The notes: generated by a model not told the origin, from the sequence alone. A DNA stretch of 64,000 bases from Wenzhouxiangella sp. XN24 (GCF_011064545.1 NZ_JAAMFG010000036.1:453645-517644), one strand, 5' to 3'. Counted from the first letter of the stretch, positions 28,436-39,117 are shown. Made by a program: numbers and translations.

Positions 28436-29851
28436 ATGGCCCTACACGCGGACAGCGACACCATCGTGGCGTGCGCCACGCCCCCCGGGCGGGGCGGCGT
28501 GGCGATCGTCCGCCTCTCCGGCCCGCGCGCCTGCGCACTGGCGGAGAGCGTCGCCGGCAGGCTTCCCCCGGCGCGCCAGGCTGTCTTGCGGGCACTGCGA
28601 GACCTCGACGGCGGGTTGATCGATCGCGGCCTCGTGCTCTGGTTCCAGGCGCCCCACTCGTTCACCGGTGAGGACGTGGTCGAGTTCCAGGTGCACGGCA
28701 GCCCGGTCGTCGTCGAAATGCTGCTACGCGCCCTGGCGCACCGGGGGGCACGTGCGGCGGACCCCGGCGAGTTTTCACAGCGCGCGTTTCTCAACGGCCG
28801 CATGGACCTCGCCCAGGCGGAGGCCGTTGCGGATCTCGTGGCCAGCGCCTCGGCAGAAGGCGCGCGGGCGGCGATACGCTCACTCGAAGGCGAGCTTTCC
28901 GCCGGCGTCACCGCGCTGATCGACGGGCTGGCCGCATGCCGGGCGCGCCTCGAGGCGGGGCTGGATTTCCCGGAAGAAGGGGTCGACGAGTTCAGCGATC
29001 CCGGACTCGATGCGGAGCTCGGGCGCCTGCTCGCTGCGATCGACGGGCTGCGCGAGTCGGCGGCCCGTGGCCGGGTGTTGCGCGACGGCATGACGCTGGT
29101 GATCGCGGGCGCGCCGAACGTCGGTAAATCCAGCCTTCTGAACCGCCTCGCGGGCTACGAGGCGGCGATCGTCACGGAGCTTCCGGGCACGACGCGCGAC
29201 CTGGTGAGGGAGGACATCCTCATCGACGGCATGCCGGTCCGCGTGGTGGACACGGCCGGCCTGCGCGCCAGCGATGACCGCGTCGAGGCCGAAGGCATGC
29301 GTCGCGCACATGCCGCCATGCAGGCCGCGGACCTGGTGCTGCTGGTGAGGGAGGCCGGAGACGACACGGCGTCCGGGTCGGCGGAGACTCCGCTCCCCGG
29401 GCGCGGGCAGGGGGAGCCGGGCGAGGCTGCGACTGATCCCGGGACAGCGGCGTTGCCGGAGGGTATCCCGGTGCTGCACATTCGCAACAAGATCGACCTC
29501 GCCGGGCAGCCTGCCGGCGAGGCGGAAGACGTTGCCGGCATCCATGTCATTCATCTCTCCGCGCTGACCGGGGACGGCCTGGAGCTGCTGCGCGAACATC
29601 TCAAGCGCGTGGCCGGCTACACCGGCGAGGCGGGCGGCGCCTGTTCGGCCCGCGGGCGCCATCTCGTGGCGCTCGATCGCGGCAGGCATCACCTCGACAC
29701 CGCCCGCACTGCGCTGCTGGAGGGCGCGACGGCGGAACTCGCCGCCGAGGACCTGCGCCTCGCCCAGCAGGCGCTCGGGGAGATCACCGGCGAAGTGACG
29801 ACGGAGGACCTCCTCGGACGGATTTTCAGCGAGTTTTGTATCGGCAAATGA
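28436..29851 (+). CDS. mnmE: tRNA uridine-5-carboxymethylaminomethyl modification GTPase MnmE
   Basis: 471 residues, slightly longer than the usual 454. An N-terminal formyl-THF-binding domain (DTIVACATPPGRGGVAIVRLSG) is followed by a helical domain carrying a G domain with G1 GAPNVGKSS, G3 DTAG and G4 NKID, and the catalytic C-terminus FCIGK. With MnmG it modifies wobble uridines. A Gly/Pro/Glu/Ala-rich insertion (about residues 305-335) between G3 and G4 explains the extra length. The partner mnmG is 7.4 kb downstream. Confidence 0.97.
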   Translation: MALHADSDTIVACATPPGRGGVAIVRLSGPRACALAESVAGRLPPARQAVLRALRDLDGGLIDRGLVLWFQAPHSFTGEDVVEFQVHGSPVVVEMLLRALAHRGARAADPGEFSQRAFLNGRMDLAQAEAVADLVASASAEGARAAIRSLEGELSAGVTALIDGLAACRARLEAGLDFPEEGVDEFSDPGLDAELGRLLAAIDGLRESAARGRVLRDGMTLVIAGAPNVGKSSLLNRLAGYEAAIVTELPGTTRDLVREDILIDGMPVRVVDTAGLRASDDRVEAEGMRRAHAAMQAADLVLLVREAGDDTASGSAETPLPGRGQGEPGEAATDPGTAALPEGIPVLHIRNKIDLAGQPAGEAEDVAGIHVIHLSALTGDGLELLREHLKRVAGYTGEAGGACSARGRHLVALDRGRHHLDTARTALLEGATAELAAEDLRLAQQALGEITGEVTTEDLLGRIFSEFCIGK

Positions 29852-29894
29852 TTCGCACGTAGACTCTCCGGGGAAAACGGCGCCGGGTCGGACG

Positions 29895-32800
29895 ATGCCG
29901 CGGCGCCCCGCCCACCGAGACGAAACCACCACGAGGCCGGGCGGTTCGCCGCCGCATATGACCGAAGAGACGAGACTCTCCAGCCTCCCGGACCCCGGCC
30001 TGCCGCTCGCCGGGGCAGCGAGCTCCCCCGCCGCGGCTGCGCTCAGCCTGGGTGCGGCGGTGGTTCTCGCGGGCCTGCTGCTCATCTCGCTGTCGCCGGG
30101 CTGGTTGTTGCCGCAAGGCCTGCCGGTCGGCGCGCCCCGGCCGACGGCGCTGCTGGTGCTGGTCTTCTTGTCCGTCGGCATCACGGCGCTGGTCCGGGGC
30201 CGTCACCTGCTGCAGCGGATTTGCGGCATGGCGGGGCTCATCGTCGTCGGCCTCGCCGGCCTGCACTGGGCTACCTCCGAAACGACATCGATCGGCCCGC
30301 CGGGCGTCTTCGGTACCCCGTTGATCGCGCTTCCCTGGATGGTCATCCTCGCCCTCGGCTGCGGCATGCTGTTCCTCGCGTCGCTCGGCGGGATGCGGCC
30401 GTACCGCGGCACCGTCGCCTGGGCATCCGGGCTGGTGCTGCTGGCGGCCAGCATCGTGATCGCCTCGGACAACCTGCTCGGGCTCGGCGCCATCGGCTGG
30501 CAGGTGTCTCCGCTCGGCAGCGTGGTCGTTATCCTGATCGCGGCTGCCCTGACCGCGGCGCTGTTGCTGCAGGGAAAATGCGAGATCGGGAGCGATGTGC
30601 GCCTGTCCGGCCCGAGCGTCGCGGGACTCGGCACCGGCCTCCTGGCAGGCGTGATCTGGCTGGGCCTCGTGCATGAGCTGCAGCTCGACGAGGCCCGGGT
30701 CGCCGAGCGCTCGACAGCGGGTACGCGCGCCCTGGCCACCGAACTGGTCACCCTGAAGACCGAGGCATTGCAACGCCTGGCATGGCGGGTGGAGCGTGCG
30801 CCGCCGGCTGAGCGGGAGGCGGTGTTCCTGGACGAAGGACAACGGTATCTCGACGACACGCGGGCGATCGCCGGGCTGGCCTGGCTCGACCGGGGCGGCG
30901 ATGTCGTCCATGCCCTGTCCAAAGCGGACGGCGACGCGTGGCGGATCGTTCTCCCCGACCAGGATCCGCGCATGGCGGCTGCCCGTGCGCGCGCCGCTAC
31001 GACCGGCCGTCCCGCTTTGAGTGCACCGATGGAGATGGGCCGCGGCTACACCGGCGCGCAACTGGTGTTGCCCCTGGCGTCGGGACAACTCGCGGGCCAG
31101 GCGCTGGTCGCCGCCGTGCGTTTCGCTCCGTTGTTCGAGGCACTCGCCGCGGGGGAATCGGTCAGGATCACGGATGACGGGCAGGCCCTGTTCATGGCCG
31201 GCAACGCGGCCGTCGGCTCGGTCGCCGCCACCACGCTCGACGTCCACGGCCGGCGCTGGCAGATCGAGGCGCGCCCGCCGCCGTCGCGCCACATCGCGGA
31301 GGTGCTCCCGGAACTCGTGCTCGTTGCCGGCCTGTTCACGGCGGGATTTCTTGCGGCGGCATTGCTGCTGGCCCGCCGCGCCCGCCAGAGCGCCCTGCGC
31401 ACCCAGGAGCATTTCGACCGTTACCAGGCGGCGAGCGAGGCGCTCGAGGCCTCCAAGCGGGGCATCGTGCAGGCGCTCGAGATCACCAGCGATGCCGTCG
31501 TGATCCTCGATCACGACTGGCGTTACGTATATGCCAACCCGATGGCGACCATCCTCATGCATCGCTCGACGCATGAGCTCGTCGGAAAAACCGCGCTGGA
31601 AGTCTTCCCGGAGCTCGGGTCCAGCGGCTTCGCCACCATGTTTGAAAACGCGATGGCCAGGCGCGAAGCGGGTCACCGGGAGGATTATTTCGCGCCGCTG
31701 GGAACCTGGCTGGAGGTGCGCGTCCACCCTCATCCCGAAGGGATCGTCATTTATTTCCGCGACGTGAGCGAGCGCCGCCAGGCGTTCGACCGCGTCGTAC
31801 GCAGCGAACAACTGCTGGTGCGCGCTCAGAAAGTGGCTCGCCTGGGAGCCTGGGAGCTCGATCTCGGCACGAGCCGCATGACCTGGAGCGAGCAGGTGCG
31901 GGACATGTTCGGCCTGGGAACGGAAGGATCAAGCGGCACCTTCGAGGCTTTTCTCGAGCTCGTCCATCCGGACGATCGCGACTATGTCGCGAGCTTGCGC
32001 ACCAGCGTCGCGGAGGGACGGGACAGCATCGACGCCAAGCACCGCATCCTCCATCGCGACGGCACGGTGCACTGGATTCACGAACGGGCCGAGCGAACCG
32101 AGGCCCCGGATGGCTCGGCCATCCTGGCGGGCACGGCCCAGGACATCACCGAGCTCCAGGCGGGCCGCGAGGCGATCGTGGCCCGGGACCGCTTTTTCGA
32201 ATTGTCCATCGACATGTTCTGCATCGCCGGGATGGATGGCTACTTCCGCCAGGTGAACCCCGCTTTTTCCCGCGTGCTCGGGCATTCCGCCGACGTGTTG
32301 CTGGCCGAGCCGTGGATCAATTTCGTGCATCCCGACGACGTCGCTGCCACGCAGGATGCCCGGCTCTCGTTGCAGCAGGGCCGCAGGATCTTCAGTTTCG
32401 AAAACCGCTTCCGCTGCGCGGATGGCGCCTACCGCTGGCTGTCCTGGGTATCGATGCCCGTCGGCGAGATGATGTACGGGGTCGCGCGGGACGTGACCGA
32501 GAGTCGTCGGATGGAGGCGTCTTTGCGACGCGCCTTGGACGACCTGCAAAGCCGGAACCGTGAGCTCGAGGAGTTCGCTTTTGTTGCGTCGCATGATCTG
32601 CAGGAGCCCCTGCGCAAGATCCGCACTTTTTCCGACCGGCTGGTGAGCACGGCGCCGGCCGGCCTCGACGAGCAGGCGCGGGATTACCTCGCGCGGATCA
32701 CGGCTGCGTCGCGGCGGATGCAGGTGTTGATCGATGACCTGTTGTCGTATTCCCGCATCAGCACCCGGGCGAAGCCTTTCGGCCAGGTGCCGCTGGCCGA

Positions 32801-33284
32801 AGTGGTGGCCGAGGCGCTGGCCGATCTCGACACGCGGATCGATGAGACCGGCGCACGGGTCATCGTGGAGGATCTGCCGGTCATCGAGGCGGATCGCAGC
32901 CAATTGCGCCAGGTGATGCACAACCTGCTGGCAAACAGCCTCAAGTTCACGGCGGCGGGGCGGGCGCCGCGTGTCCGCGTACATGCGGAGCGGTCGGACG
33001 AAGAGAACGCCCCGGGCGTCGTACGGGTGATCGTCGAGGACAATGGCATCGGTTTCGATATGCAGTATGCTGAAAGAATATTTTCACCGTTCCAGCGCCT
33101 GCACGGGCGCAGCATGTACCGCGGTACCGGCATGGGCCTGGCGATCGTGCGGCGCATCGTCGAACGCCACGGCGGGCGGATCACCGCCCGGGGCATGCCC
33201 GGACAAGGCGCGGTTTTCTCGATGATGCTGCCGCTCGTGCAGGCAGGCGAAGACCGCTCCGGCGTCACCCAGGAGGCGTCATGA
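29895..33284 (+). CDS. Large multi-PAS membrane sensor histidine kinase
   Basis: 1129 residues, if it starts at ATG 29895; ATG 29958 is also possible and neither has a strong ribosome-binding site. About seven membrane helices (50-260) are followed by an extracytoplasmic CHASE-like segment (about 270-470), another helix (about 475-495), three PAS domains (about 530-640, 650-760, 765-875), HisKA with His900 in FVASHDLQEPLRKI, and HATPase (EDNGIGFD, GTGMGLAIVRRI). The FVASHDLQEPL box is the phytochrome-type kinase motif that pairs with Rcp1-like receivers; exactly such a gene follows with a 4-base overlap. Signal unknown. Confidence 0.9.
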   Translation: MPRRPAHRDETTTRPGGSPPHMTEETRLSSLPDPGLPLAGAASSPAAAALSLGAAVVLAGLLLISLSPGWLLPQGLPVGAPRPTALLVLVFLSVGITALVRGRHLLQRICGMAGLIVVGLAGLHWATSETTSIGPPGVFGTPLIALPWMVILALGCGMLFLASLGGMRPYRGTVAWASGLVLLAASIVIASDNLLGLGAIGWQVSPLGSVVVILIAAALTAALLLQGKCEIGSDVRLSGPSVAGLGTGLLAGVIWLGLVHELQLDEARVAERSTAGTRALATELVTLKTEALQRLAWRVERAPPAEREAVFLDEGQRYLDDTRAIAGLAWLDRGGDVVHALSKADGDAWRIVLPDQDPRMAAARARAATTGRPALSAPMEMGRGYTGAQLVLPLASGQLAGQALVAAVRFAPLFEALAAGESVRITDDGQALFMAGNAAVGSVAATTLDVHGRRWQIEARPPPSRHIAEVLPELVLVAGLFTAGFLAAALLLARRARQSALRTQEHFDRYQAASEALEASKRGIVQALEITSDAVVILDHDWRYVYANPMATILMHRSTHELVGKTALEVFPELGSSGFATMFENAMARREAGHREDYFAPLGTWLEVRVHPHPEGIVIYFRDVSERRQAFDRVVRSEQLLVRAQKVARLGAWELDLGTSRMTWSEQVRDMFGLGTEGSSGTFEAFLELVHPDDRDYVASLRTSVAEGRDSIDAKHRILHRDGTVHWIHERAERTEAPDGSAILAGTAQDITELQAGREAIVARDRFFELSIDMFCIAGMDGYFRQVNPAFSRVLGHSADVLLAEPWINFVHPDDVAATQDARLSLQQGRRIFSFENRFRCADGAYRWLSWVSMPVGEMMYGVARDVTESRRMEASLRRALDDLQSRNRELEEFAFVASHDLQEPLRKIRTFSDRLVSTAPAGLDEQARDYLARITAASRRMQVLIDDLLSYSRISTRAKPFGQVPLAEVVAEALADLDTRIDETGARVIVEDLPVIEADRSQLRQVMHNLLANSLKFTAAGRAPRVRVHAERSDEENAPGVVRVIVEDNGIGFDMQYAERIFSPFQRLHGRSMYRGTGMGLAIVRRIVERHGGRITARGMPGQGAVFSMMLPLVQAGEDRSGVTQEAS

Positions 33285-33745
33285 CCGAATCCACCGCGCC
33301 CATCACGATCCTGCTGGTAGACGACGACGCCGACGACCGGGACCTGGCGCGCGAAGCCTTCGCCGAAAGCCACCTGCGCAATGATCTGCATTGCGTGGAG
33401 AGCGGGGAAGAGATGCTGGCTTACCTCCGTCGGGAAGGGAAATACGTCGACCCGGCCATTTCTCCGACGCCCGGCATCGTGTTGCTCGATTTGAACATGC
33501 CTGGACTCGGGGGGCGCGAGGCGCTGGAAACGATGAAAGGTGATCCCGCACTGCGGCATATTCCGGTTATCGTCATGACCACTTCGAAAGCCGATGAGGA
33601 CATCCTCAATTCGTACCAGAACGGGGCCAATTCCTACATCACCAAGCCCGTGACCTTCGAGGGGCTCGTGAACGTCGTGAAAGGGCTGCAGCGATACTGG
33701 CTGCAGATCGTCGAACTTCCGACGGATCCGGCGAACGAAAAATGA
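33281..33745 (+). CDS. Rcp1-type single-domain response regulator
   Basis: 154 residues of a lone receiver domain. The acidic pocket is DDDADD (14-19), the phospho-acceptor is Asp70 in IVLLDLNMPG, the switch Thr lies in VIVMTTSKAD, and the Lys in TKPVTFEGL. The long EGKYVDPAISPTPG insert before the fourth strand is characteristic of Rcp1-like receivers that serve phytochrome-class kinases. There is no output domain, so it must signal by protein contact, perhaps to the GGDEF-EAL protein encoded next. ATGA overlaps join it to both neighbours. Confidence 0.9.
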   Translation: MTESTAPITILLVDDDADDRDLAREAFAESHLRNDLHCVESGEEMLAYLRREGKYVDPAISPTPGIVLLDLNMPGLGGREALETMKGDPALRHIPVIVMTTSKADEDILNSYQNGANSYITKPVTFEGLVNVVKGLQRYWLQIVELPTDPANEK

Positions 33746-35856
33746 GTTCTCCCCCGATCCGTGTCCTCGTGATCGACGACGACGAGGAAGACGCGATGAT
33801 CATCGCGGACATGCTGCATGACGATCCGGAAGCATCGTTCGTGGTCGAGCAGTGCACGCTGCCGCAGCAATACTGGCCATCGGTCGCCGCGCAGCAGCAC
33901 GACATCTATCTCGTCGACTACCGGCTTGGGCCCGAAAGCGGCCTCGAGTTGATCCGGCGGGCCGCGCGCGAAGGCATTACACGCCCCATGATCCTGTTGA
34001 CCGGCCAGGGCGGCGACGGCGTCGATCAGCTCGCGCTCAAGGCCGGGGCCGCCGACTATCTCGTCAAGGGCCACGCCGATTTCACGCAGTTCGCCAGGGC
34101 GATCCGCTACGCTATCGAGCGCGGCGAATACATCGGCCGCCTGGCGGCCAGCGAGAGCCAGTACCGTCACCTCTTCGAACGCAGCCCGGTGCCCCTGCTC
34201 CTGCTCGAGCCCGTCGGACTGAAATTCGTCGCGGTGAACGATGCCGCGGCCCAGCAACTCGGGTTCTCCAAGGACGAGTTGCTCGAGCAATCGCTGCCCT
34301 CGTTGTTCGCGCCCGGCGAACTGGAGCGTTACCTCGGCCTGAAAGACACGTGGCCAAGAGGCTATTTCGAGGCCGGTGTCTGGAGCTTCCTGCGCAAGAA
34401 CGGTTCGGTGATGCATGCGGATGTGGTACGCCATGAACTCGACCTCGAGGGCATGACCGGCAAGCTGATCCTGGCACGCGACGTCACCGACAAGGTCGAA
34501 ACACAGGAGAAACTGCGCGAGCAGTCTGCGGCGCTGGCGCGTGCCGCCACCCACGACCGTCTCACTGGCCTGGTGCAGCTGGAGACTTTCGAGGCGCGCT
34601 TCGCGGCGATGGTGACAGAGGCGGTCGCCAACGAAACCCCGTTGGCGCTGTACTTCATCGACCTCGATCGCTTTCACACCGTCAACGAGACACTCGGGCC
34701 GGCGGCCGGCGACAGCCTGCTGGTGACGGTCGCCCAGCGGCTCCGGGAAGCCTTTCCCCCCGACTCGCTGTTCGGGCGCTTCGCGGGCGACGAATTCATC
34801 GTCGCGGTGGCGCTCGATGCGGCGACGCCGGAACCCGAGGCCTTTGCCGGCCTGGCGCGTGCCGTGATCGCCGCGCCGGTCGAGACCGGCGACTACAGCC
34901 TGTACCCGAGTTGCAGCATCGGCATCGCAATCTGTCCTGATCACGGCGACGAGTTGTCGAGCCTGCTGCGCCTGGCGGAGGCGGCGATGATGCGGGCCAA
35001 GGCCTACGGTCGAAATCGGACACAGATGTTCGATGCCCGCATGGGCCGTGAATTGCAGGACCGCCTGGCTATCGGGGCACGCCTCCGGCGTGCCGTGCAG
35101 AGCGATGAGCTCGATTTGCACTACCAGCCGTTCTTCGACGCATTGACCGGGCGCCTTGCAGGCTTCGAGGCCCTGGCGCGCTGGGACAGTCCGGAGCTCG
35201 GCATGGTTTCGCCAGGTCGTTTCATTCCCGTGGCCGAGCAGCTGGGCCTGATCCTGGATATCGGGCGCTGGGTTCTCAACGAGGCCTGCCGCCAGATGCG
35301 CAGCTGGCGCGACGCGGGCATGCCGCTGTTGCCCGTCGCAGTGAACGTCAGCGCGGTACAGTTGCAACAGGAGGATTTCTCGCCCTACGTCGCGGCGCTC
35401 ATGCGTCGTTACCGCCTTCCGGAGGGTGCCATCGAGATCGAGATGACCGAGTCGGCGTTGCTGGTCAATCCGGAGCAGGTCGTCGCCAACCTGCAAGCGC
35501 TGCGCCACGCCGGCGTGCGTCTTTCGATCGACGATTTCGGCACCGGCTTCTCGAGTCTCTCCTACCTGAAGCAGCTGGCGATCGCCAAGCTCAAGATCGA
35601 CCGTTCCTTCGTCATCGGCCTGCCGGAGAATGCGAACGATGCCGCGATCGCCAACACGATCGTCACCATCGCGCACCAGTTGGGCATGACGGTCACGGCG
35701 GAGGGCGTCGAAACGTCATCGCAGCGCGAGTTTCTCTGTGGCCTGGGGTGCGAGTACCTGCAAGGCTATCTGCTCGGCCGACCCTTGCCCGCCGACCAGG
35801 CTGAGCAGCTGATGCGCCAAGGTGGAGCGCCTCGGTCTAGTCTCCCGACGGACTGA
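33742..35856 (+). CDS. REC-PAS-GGDEF-EAL cyclic-di-GMP signalling protein
   Basis: 704 residues: receiver (1-125, phospho-acceptor Asp59 in YLVDYRLG), PAS (about 138-255), GGDEF (about 270-425) and EAL (about 435-690). The GGDEF signature reads A-G-D-E-F, so the first Gly is missing and cyclase activity is doubtful. The EAL domain keeps FEALARW, the DDFGTGFSSLSYL loop and KIDRSFV, so phosphodiesterase activity is likely. It is the terminal gene of the kinase-receiver unit. Its 3' end overlaps the convergent diguanylate cyclase by 20 bases. Confidence 0.9.
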   Translation: MSSPPIRVLVIDDDEEDAMIIADMLHDDPEASFVVEQCTLPQQYWPSVAAQQHDIYLVDYRLGPESGLELIRRAAREGITRPMILLTGQGGDGVDQLALKAGAADYLVKGHADFTQFARAIRYAIERGEYIGRLAASESQYRHLFERSPVPLLLLEPVGLKFVAVNDAAAQQLGFSKDELLEQSLPSLFAPGELERYLGLKDTWPRGYFEAGVWSFLRKNGSVMHADVVRHELDLEGMTGKLILARDVTDKVETQEKLREQSAALARAATHDRLTGLVQLETFEARFAAMVTEAVANETPLALYFIDLDRFHTVNETLGPAAGDSLLVTVAQRLREAFPPDSLFGRFAGDEFIVAVALDAATPEPEAFAGLARAVIAAPVETGDYSLYPSCSIGIAICPDHGDELSSLLRLAEAAMMRAKAYGRNRTQMFDARMGRELQDRLAIGARLRRAVQSDELDLHYQPFFDALTGRLAGFEALARWDSPELGMVSPGRFIPVAEQLGLILDIGRWVLNEACRQMRSWRDAGMPLLPVAVNVSAVQLQQEDFSPYVAALMRRYRLPEGAIEIEMTESALLVNPEQVVANLQALRHAGVRLSIDDFGTGFSSLSYLKQLAIAKLKIDRSFVIGLPENANDAAIANTIVTIAHQLGMTVTAEGVETSSQREFLCGLGCEYLQGYLLGRPLPADQAEQLMRQGGAPRSSLPTD

Positions 35857-37063
35857 TCGAGATCACCTTGGCATCGCGTGAACCGCGGCGCGCCGTTTTC
35901 TCTGTGAAGACCTGGTCGCGACCGGAGTTCTTCGCCCGGTAGAGCGCGTCGTCGGCTCGACGCAAGCACTGCTCCACGGTTTCGCCGTGGCGGTAGATGG
36001 CGATTCCCGCCGAAAAAGTCACCCGGATGCCCTGCTCGAAATGCTCGGTCGCAAGGGCCGTGCGCAGCCGGCTGGCGCACAGGCGGGCACCTTCCAGGCC
36101 GGTCTCGGGCAACAGGGCGATGAATTCCTCGCCGCCGAAGCGGCCGAAGGCGTTGGCCCGCCGACCGGGCGAGATCACGTCCGCCGCGCGCATTTCGCGC
36201 CGCGCGATTTCCGCGAACTTGGTGAGCACCCGATCCCCGGCGATGTGGCCGTAGCGATCATTGATGCTCTTGAAATGGTCCAGATCGAAAATGATGATCG
36301 CGAAGGGCGCATGGCGATGCTCGGAGCGGGCGCGCTCTTCCTCGAGTGCGTTCATGATGTAACGGCGGTTGTAGGCCCAGGTGAGATGATCGCGATCCGC
36401 GATGCGGCGGGCGTCCTTGACGTGCTGCTGCAACGCGAGGTTCTGCTTGCGCAGTCGGGCGCGCAAGTCGGCCACGTGAGTGCCGAAAAAAGTGCACCAC
36501 AGGAGGCAGGAGGCCAGGACCAGGAAGCGCATGAACTCCTGGAAATAATTGATTTCGACGTCGCGGATGGCGAGATCCGTCGCGACCACCACGGCGTAGC
36601 CGGCCATCGCGATGGCCGTCAGCATGAAAAACCTGCGTCGATCCAGGCGGAAAATGCCGAACAGCATGATGACGACGTAAACCACGATCATCAGGCTGCG
36701 GTCGGTGTGCGAGGCGCCGATGACGATCAGCACCCAGAACATGGCGACCAGCACCTGCGGGAAAGTCAGGGACGGATCTTCGTAGAGCAGACTGCGGCCG
36801 GAACGTAGCAGGTACCAGAAAACGAGATTCGAGAGCACGACGCCGCTCAACGCGGTCGCGAGCAGCGCGGGCGGCATGACGATCAGTCCGCCCAGCCAGG
36901 CGATCACCGCGATCCCGCCCCACAGCGCATAGGACGCCACCGCCATGTAAAAGCGGCGCAACCGCACACGGTGGCGCGTATCCATGGCCGCGGCCGGGTC
37001 GTCGTGCTCGCGGTCCTGGGGCGAGGTGCCCAATAGGGTGATCTCCTGCGACGGGCCGGGCAC
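35837..37063 (-). CDS. Membrane diguanylate cyclase (GGDEF)
   Basis: 408 residues (GTG start at 37063; an internal ATG about 26 codons later is also possible). Six hydrophobic helices (about 38-200) precede a coiled stretch (RARLRKQNLALQQHVKDARRI) and a GGDEF domain with an intact GGEEF active site and the metal-binding IIFDLDHFKSINDRYGH. It should make cyclic-di-GMP. The membrane part resembles the 6TM regions of other GGDEF proteins; the signal is unknown. It is convergent with, and overlaps, the GGDEF-EAL gene. Confidence 0.9.
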   Translation of the reverse strand: MPGPSQEITLLGTSPQDREHDDPAAAMDTRHRVRLRRFYMAVASYALWGGIAVIAWLGGLIVMPPALLATALSGVVLSNLVFWYLLRSGRSLLYEDPSLTFPQVLVAMFWVLIVIGASHTDRSLMIVVYVVIMLFGIFRLDRRRFFMLTAIAMAGYAVVVATDLAIRDVEINYFQEFMRFLVLASCLLWCTFFGTHVADLRARLRKQNLALQQHVKDARRIADRDHLTWAYNRRYIMNALEEERARSEHRHAPFAIIIFDLDHFKSINDRYGHIAGDRVLTKFAEIARREMRAADVISPGRRANAFGRFGGEEFIALLPETGLEGARLCASRLRTALATEHFEQGIRVTFSAGIAIYRHGETVEQCLRRADDALYRAKNSGRDQVFTEKTARRGSRDAKVISISPSGD

Positions 37064-37220
37064 CTTGGGAACCCGGGCGATGGAGCATGCCTCAGTGCCG
37101 CGCTTGGCGCTGTGACTGGATTCTCAGAACCTCGACCACGTCCCCGGTTTCTTGCTGAACTCTTTGCGCCACCGCGGTTATCATGGCCGGAGAGTCACGG
37201 GGCCTCCCCGGGAGCGGCGC

Positions 37221-39113
37221 ATGGAGCATCCTGAAATCTTCGACGTCATCGTCGTCGGTGGCGGCCACGCCGGCACCGAGGCGGCGCTTGCCGCCGCGCG
37301 GATGGGCGCCCGCACCCTGCTGCTGACGCAGAACATCGAGACACTCGGGCAAATGAGTTGCAACCCGGCCATCGGTGGCATCGGCAAGGGGCACCTGGCC
37401 CGGGAGATCGATGCGCTCGGCGGCGCCATGGCGCGCGCCGCGGATGCCGCCGGGATCCACTTCCGCACGCTGAACGCCCGCAAGGGCCCTGCGGTGCGCG
37501 CGACCCGGGCACAGGCCGACCGCGCCCTTTACCGCGGTGCCATCCGGCGCCTGGTCGAGTCGCAGGCCAACCTGGTGCTGTTCCAGCAGGATGTGGTGGA
37601 TCTCGTTGTGGCGGGCGAGCGTGTCGGGGGCGTCGTGACGGCGATGGGGCTGGTGTTCCGCGCCGACGCCGTCGTGTTGACCGTCGGCACCTTCCTGGGC
37701 GGGCGCATCCACGTCGGGGAGTCGAGTCACGCCGCCGGGCGGGCCGGCGACCCGCCGGCGAATCGCCTGGCGGCCCGGCTGCGCGAAATGGCGTTGCGCG
37801 TCGGCCGGTTGAAAACGGGGACGCCGCCGCGGCTCGATGCGCGCAGTCTCGATTTCGACCGCATGCGGGAGCAGCCGGGCGACTCGCCGCGCCCGGTGTT
37901 CAGTTTTCTCGGCCGGCCGTCCGATCATCCGCGCCAGGTGCCCTGCTGGATCACCTCGACCACGGAACGCACGCACGACATCATCCGTGCGGCATTGCAT
38001 CGCTCCCCCATGTACAGCGGCAGCATCGCCGGCGTCGGGCCCCGCTACTGTCCGTCGGTCGAAGACAAGGTCACGCGATTCGCCGACAAGACGTCGCACC
38101 AGGTGTTCGTCGAGCCCGAGGGGCTCGAGACCCGGGAGGTCTACCCGAACGGGATTTCGACCAGCCTGCCTTTCGACGTGCAGCTGGAACTCGTGCGCAG
38201 CATCCCCGGCTTCGAGGCCGCGCACATCACGCGCCCCGGTTACGCCATCGAGTACGACTACTTCGATCCGCGGGATCTCAGGCCGAGCCTGGAGACACGG
38301 GCGCTGCGCGGGCTTTTTTTCGCCGGGCAGATCAATGGCACGACCGGCTACGAGGAGGCCGCGGCGCAGGGACTGCTGGCCGGAATCAATGCCGTGCGGG
38401 ACGTCCGGGACGAGCCGGCATGGGTCCCCGGACGCCACGAGGCCTATCTCGGCGTGCTGGTGGACGACCTGGTCACCCGCGGCACGGCCGAACCCTACCG
38501 GATGTTCACCAGTCGTGCCGAGTACCGGCTGCTGCTGCGGGAAGACAATGCCGATGAGCGCCTGACACCGCGGGGACGCGAACTGGGCCTCGTCGATGAC
38601 CGGCGCTGGAAGGCGTTCGCGGATCGCCAGGCTGCTATAGAGGCGGAAACGGCACGGCTTGCGGCCTGCCTCGTGCGCCCCGCTGCGCTCACGGCCGCGG
38701 AAGCCGCGGCTTTTCCCGGCGGGCCCCCGTCGCGGGAGATCCGGGCGCTGGAGTTGCTGCGTCGTCCAGAGGTCGGCTATGCCGACCTGGTCGGTCTCGG
38801 CTGTGTCGGCGATGCCGGCACATTGCCGGGGATCGGTGCGCAGATCGAGGTGCGCGCCCGGTACGAGGGTTACATCCGGCGCCAGCAACAGGAGATCGAG
38901 CGGCAGCGCCGCCAGGAGAGCGCCATGCTTCCGGACGCCCTCGATTATCACGAGGTGCGGGGACTGTCTAACGAGGTACGGCAGAAACTGCTCGACGCGC
39001 GACCCGCGACCCTGGGCCAGGCTGCGCGCCTGCCCGGCGTGACCCCCGCCGCCGTGTCGTTGCTCATGGTGCACCTGAAGCGCCACGGGCGGCCCGACGG
39101 CGAGGTGGCCTGA
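37221..39113 (+). CDS. mnmG: tRNA uridine-5-carboxymethylaminomethyl modification enzyme MnmG
   Basis: 630 residues from ATG 37221 (E. coli 629). The FAD-binding motif [18 protein letters not shown] is at 13-30, the conserved [13 protein letters not shown] follows, and [21 protein letters not shown] lies centrally. It works with MnmE on wobble uridines in tRNA. A GGGAG ribosome-binding site precedes the chosen start; the frame extends 69 bases upstream without homology. rsmG, its usual neighbour, is 12.6 kb away here. Confidence 0.97.
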   Translation: MEHPEIFDVIVVGGGHAGTEAALAAARMGARTLLLTQNIETLGQMSCNPAIGGIGKGHLAREIDALGGAMARAADAAGIHFRTLNARKGPAVRATRAQADRALYRGAIRRLVESQANLVLFQQDVVDLVVAGERVGGVVTAMGLVFRADAVVLTVGTFLGGRIHVGESSHAAGRAGDPPANRLAARLREMALRVGRLKTGTPPRLDARSLDFDRMREQPGDSPRPVFSFLGRPSDHPRQVPCWITSTTERTHDIIRAALHRSPMYSGSIAGVGPRYCPSVEDKVTRFADKTSHQVFVEPEGLETREVYPNGISTSLPFDVQLELVRSIPGFEAAHITRPGYAIEYDYFDPRDLRPSLETRALRGLFFAGQINGTTGYEEAAAQGLLAGINAVRDVRDEPAWVPGRHEAYLGVLVDDLVTRGTAEPYRMFTSRAEYRLLLREDNADERLTPRGRELGLVDDRRWKAFADRQAAIEAETARLAACLVRPAALTAAEAAAFPGGPPSREIRALELLRRPEVGYADLVGLGCVGDAGTLPGIGAQIEVRARYEGYIRRQQQEIERQRRQESAMLPDALDYHEVRGLSNEVRQKLLDARPATLGQAARLPGVTPAAVSLLMVHLKRHGRPDGEVA

Positions 39114-39117
39114 GGCC

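Noticed and set aside
26836..29091. Very long open frame (751 codons) antisense to yidC and mnmE
   Set aside because: It is the mirror of two conserved genes in GC-rich DNA and has low-complexity Arg/Ser-rich composition.
33634..35676. 680-codon open frame antisense to the GGDEF-EAL gene
   Set aside because: The sense strand encodes clear REC, PAS, GGDEF and EAL motifs.
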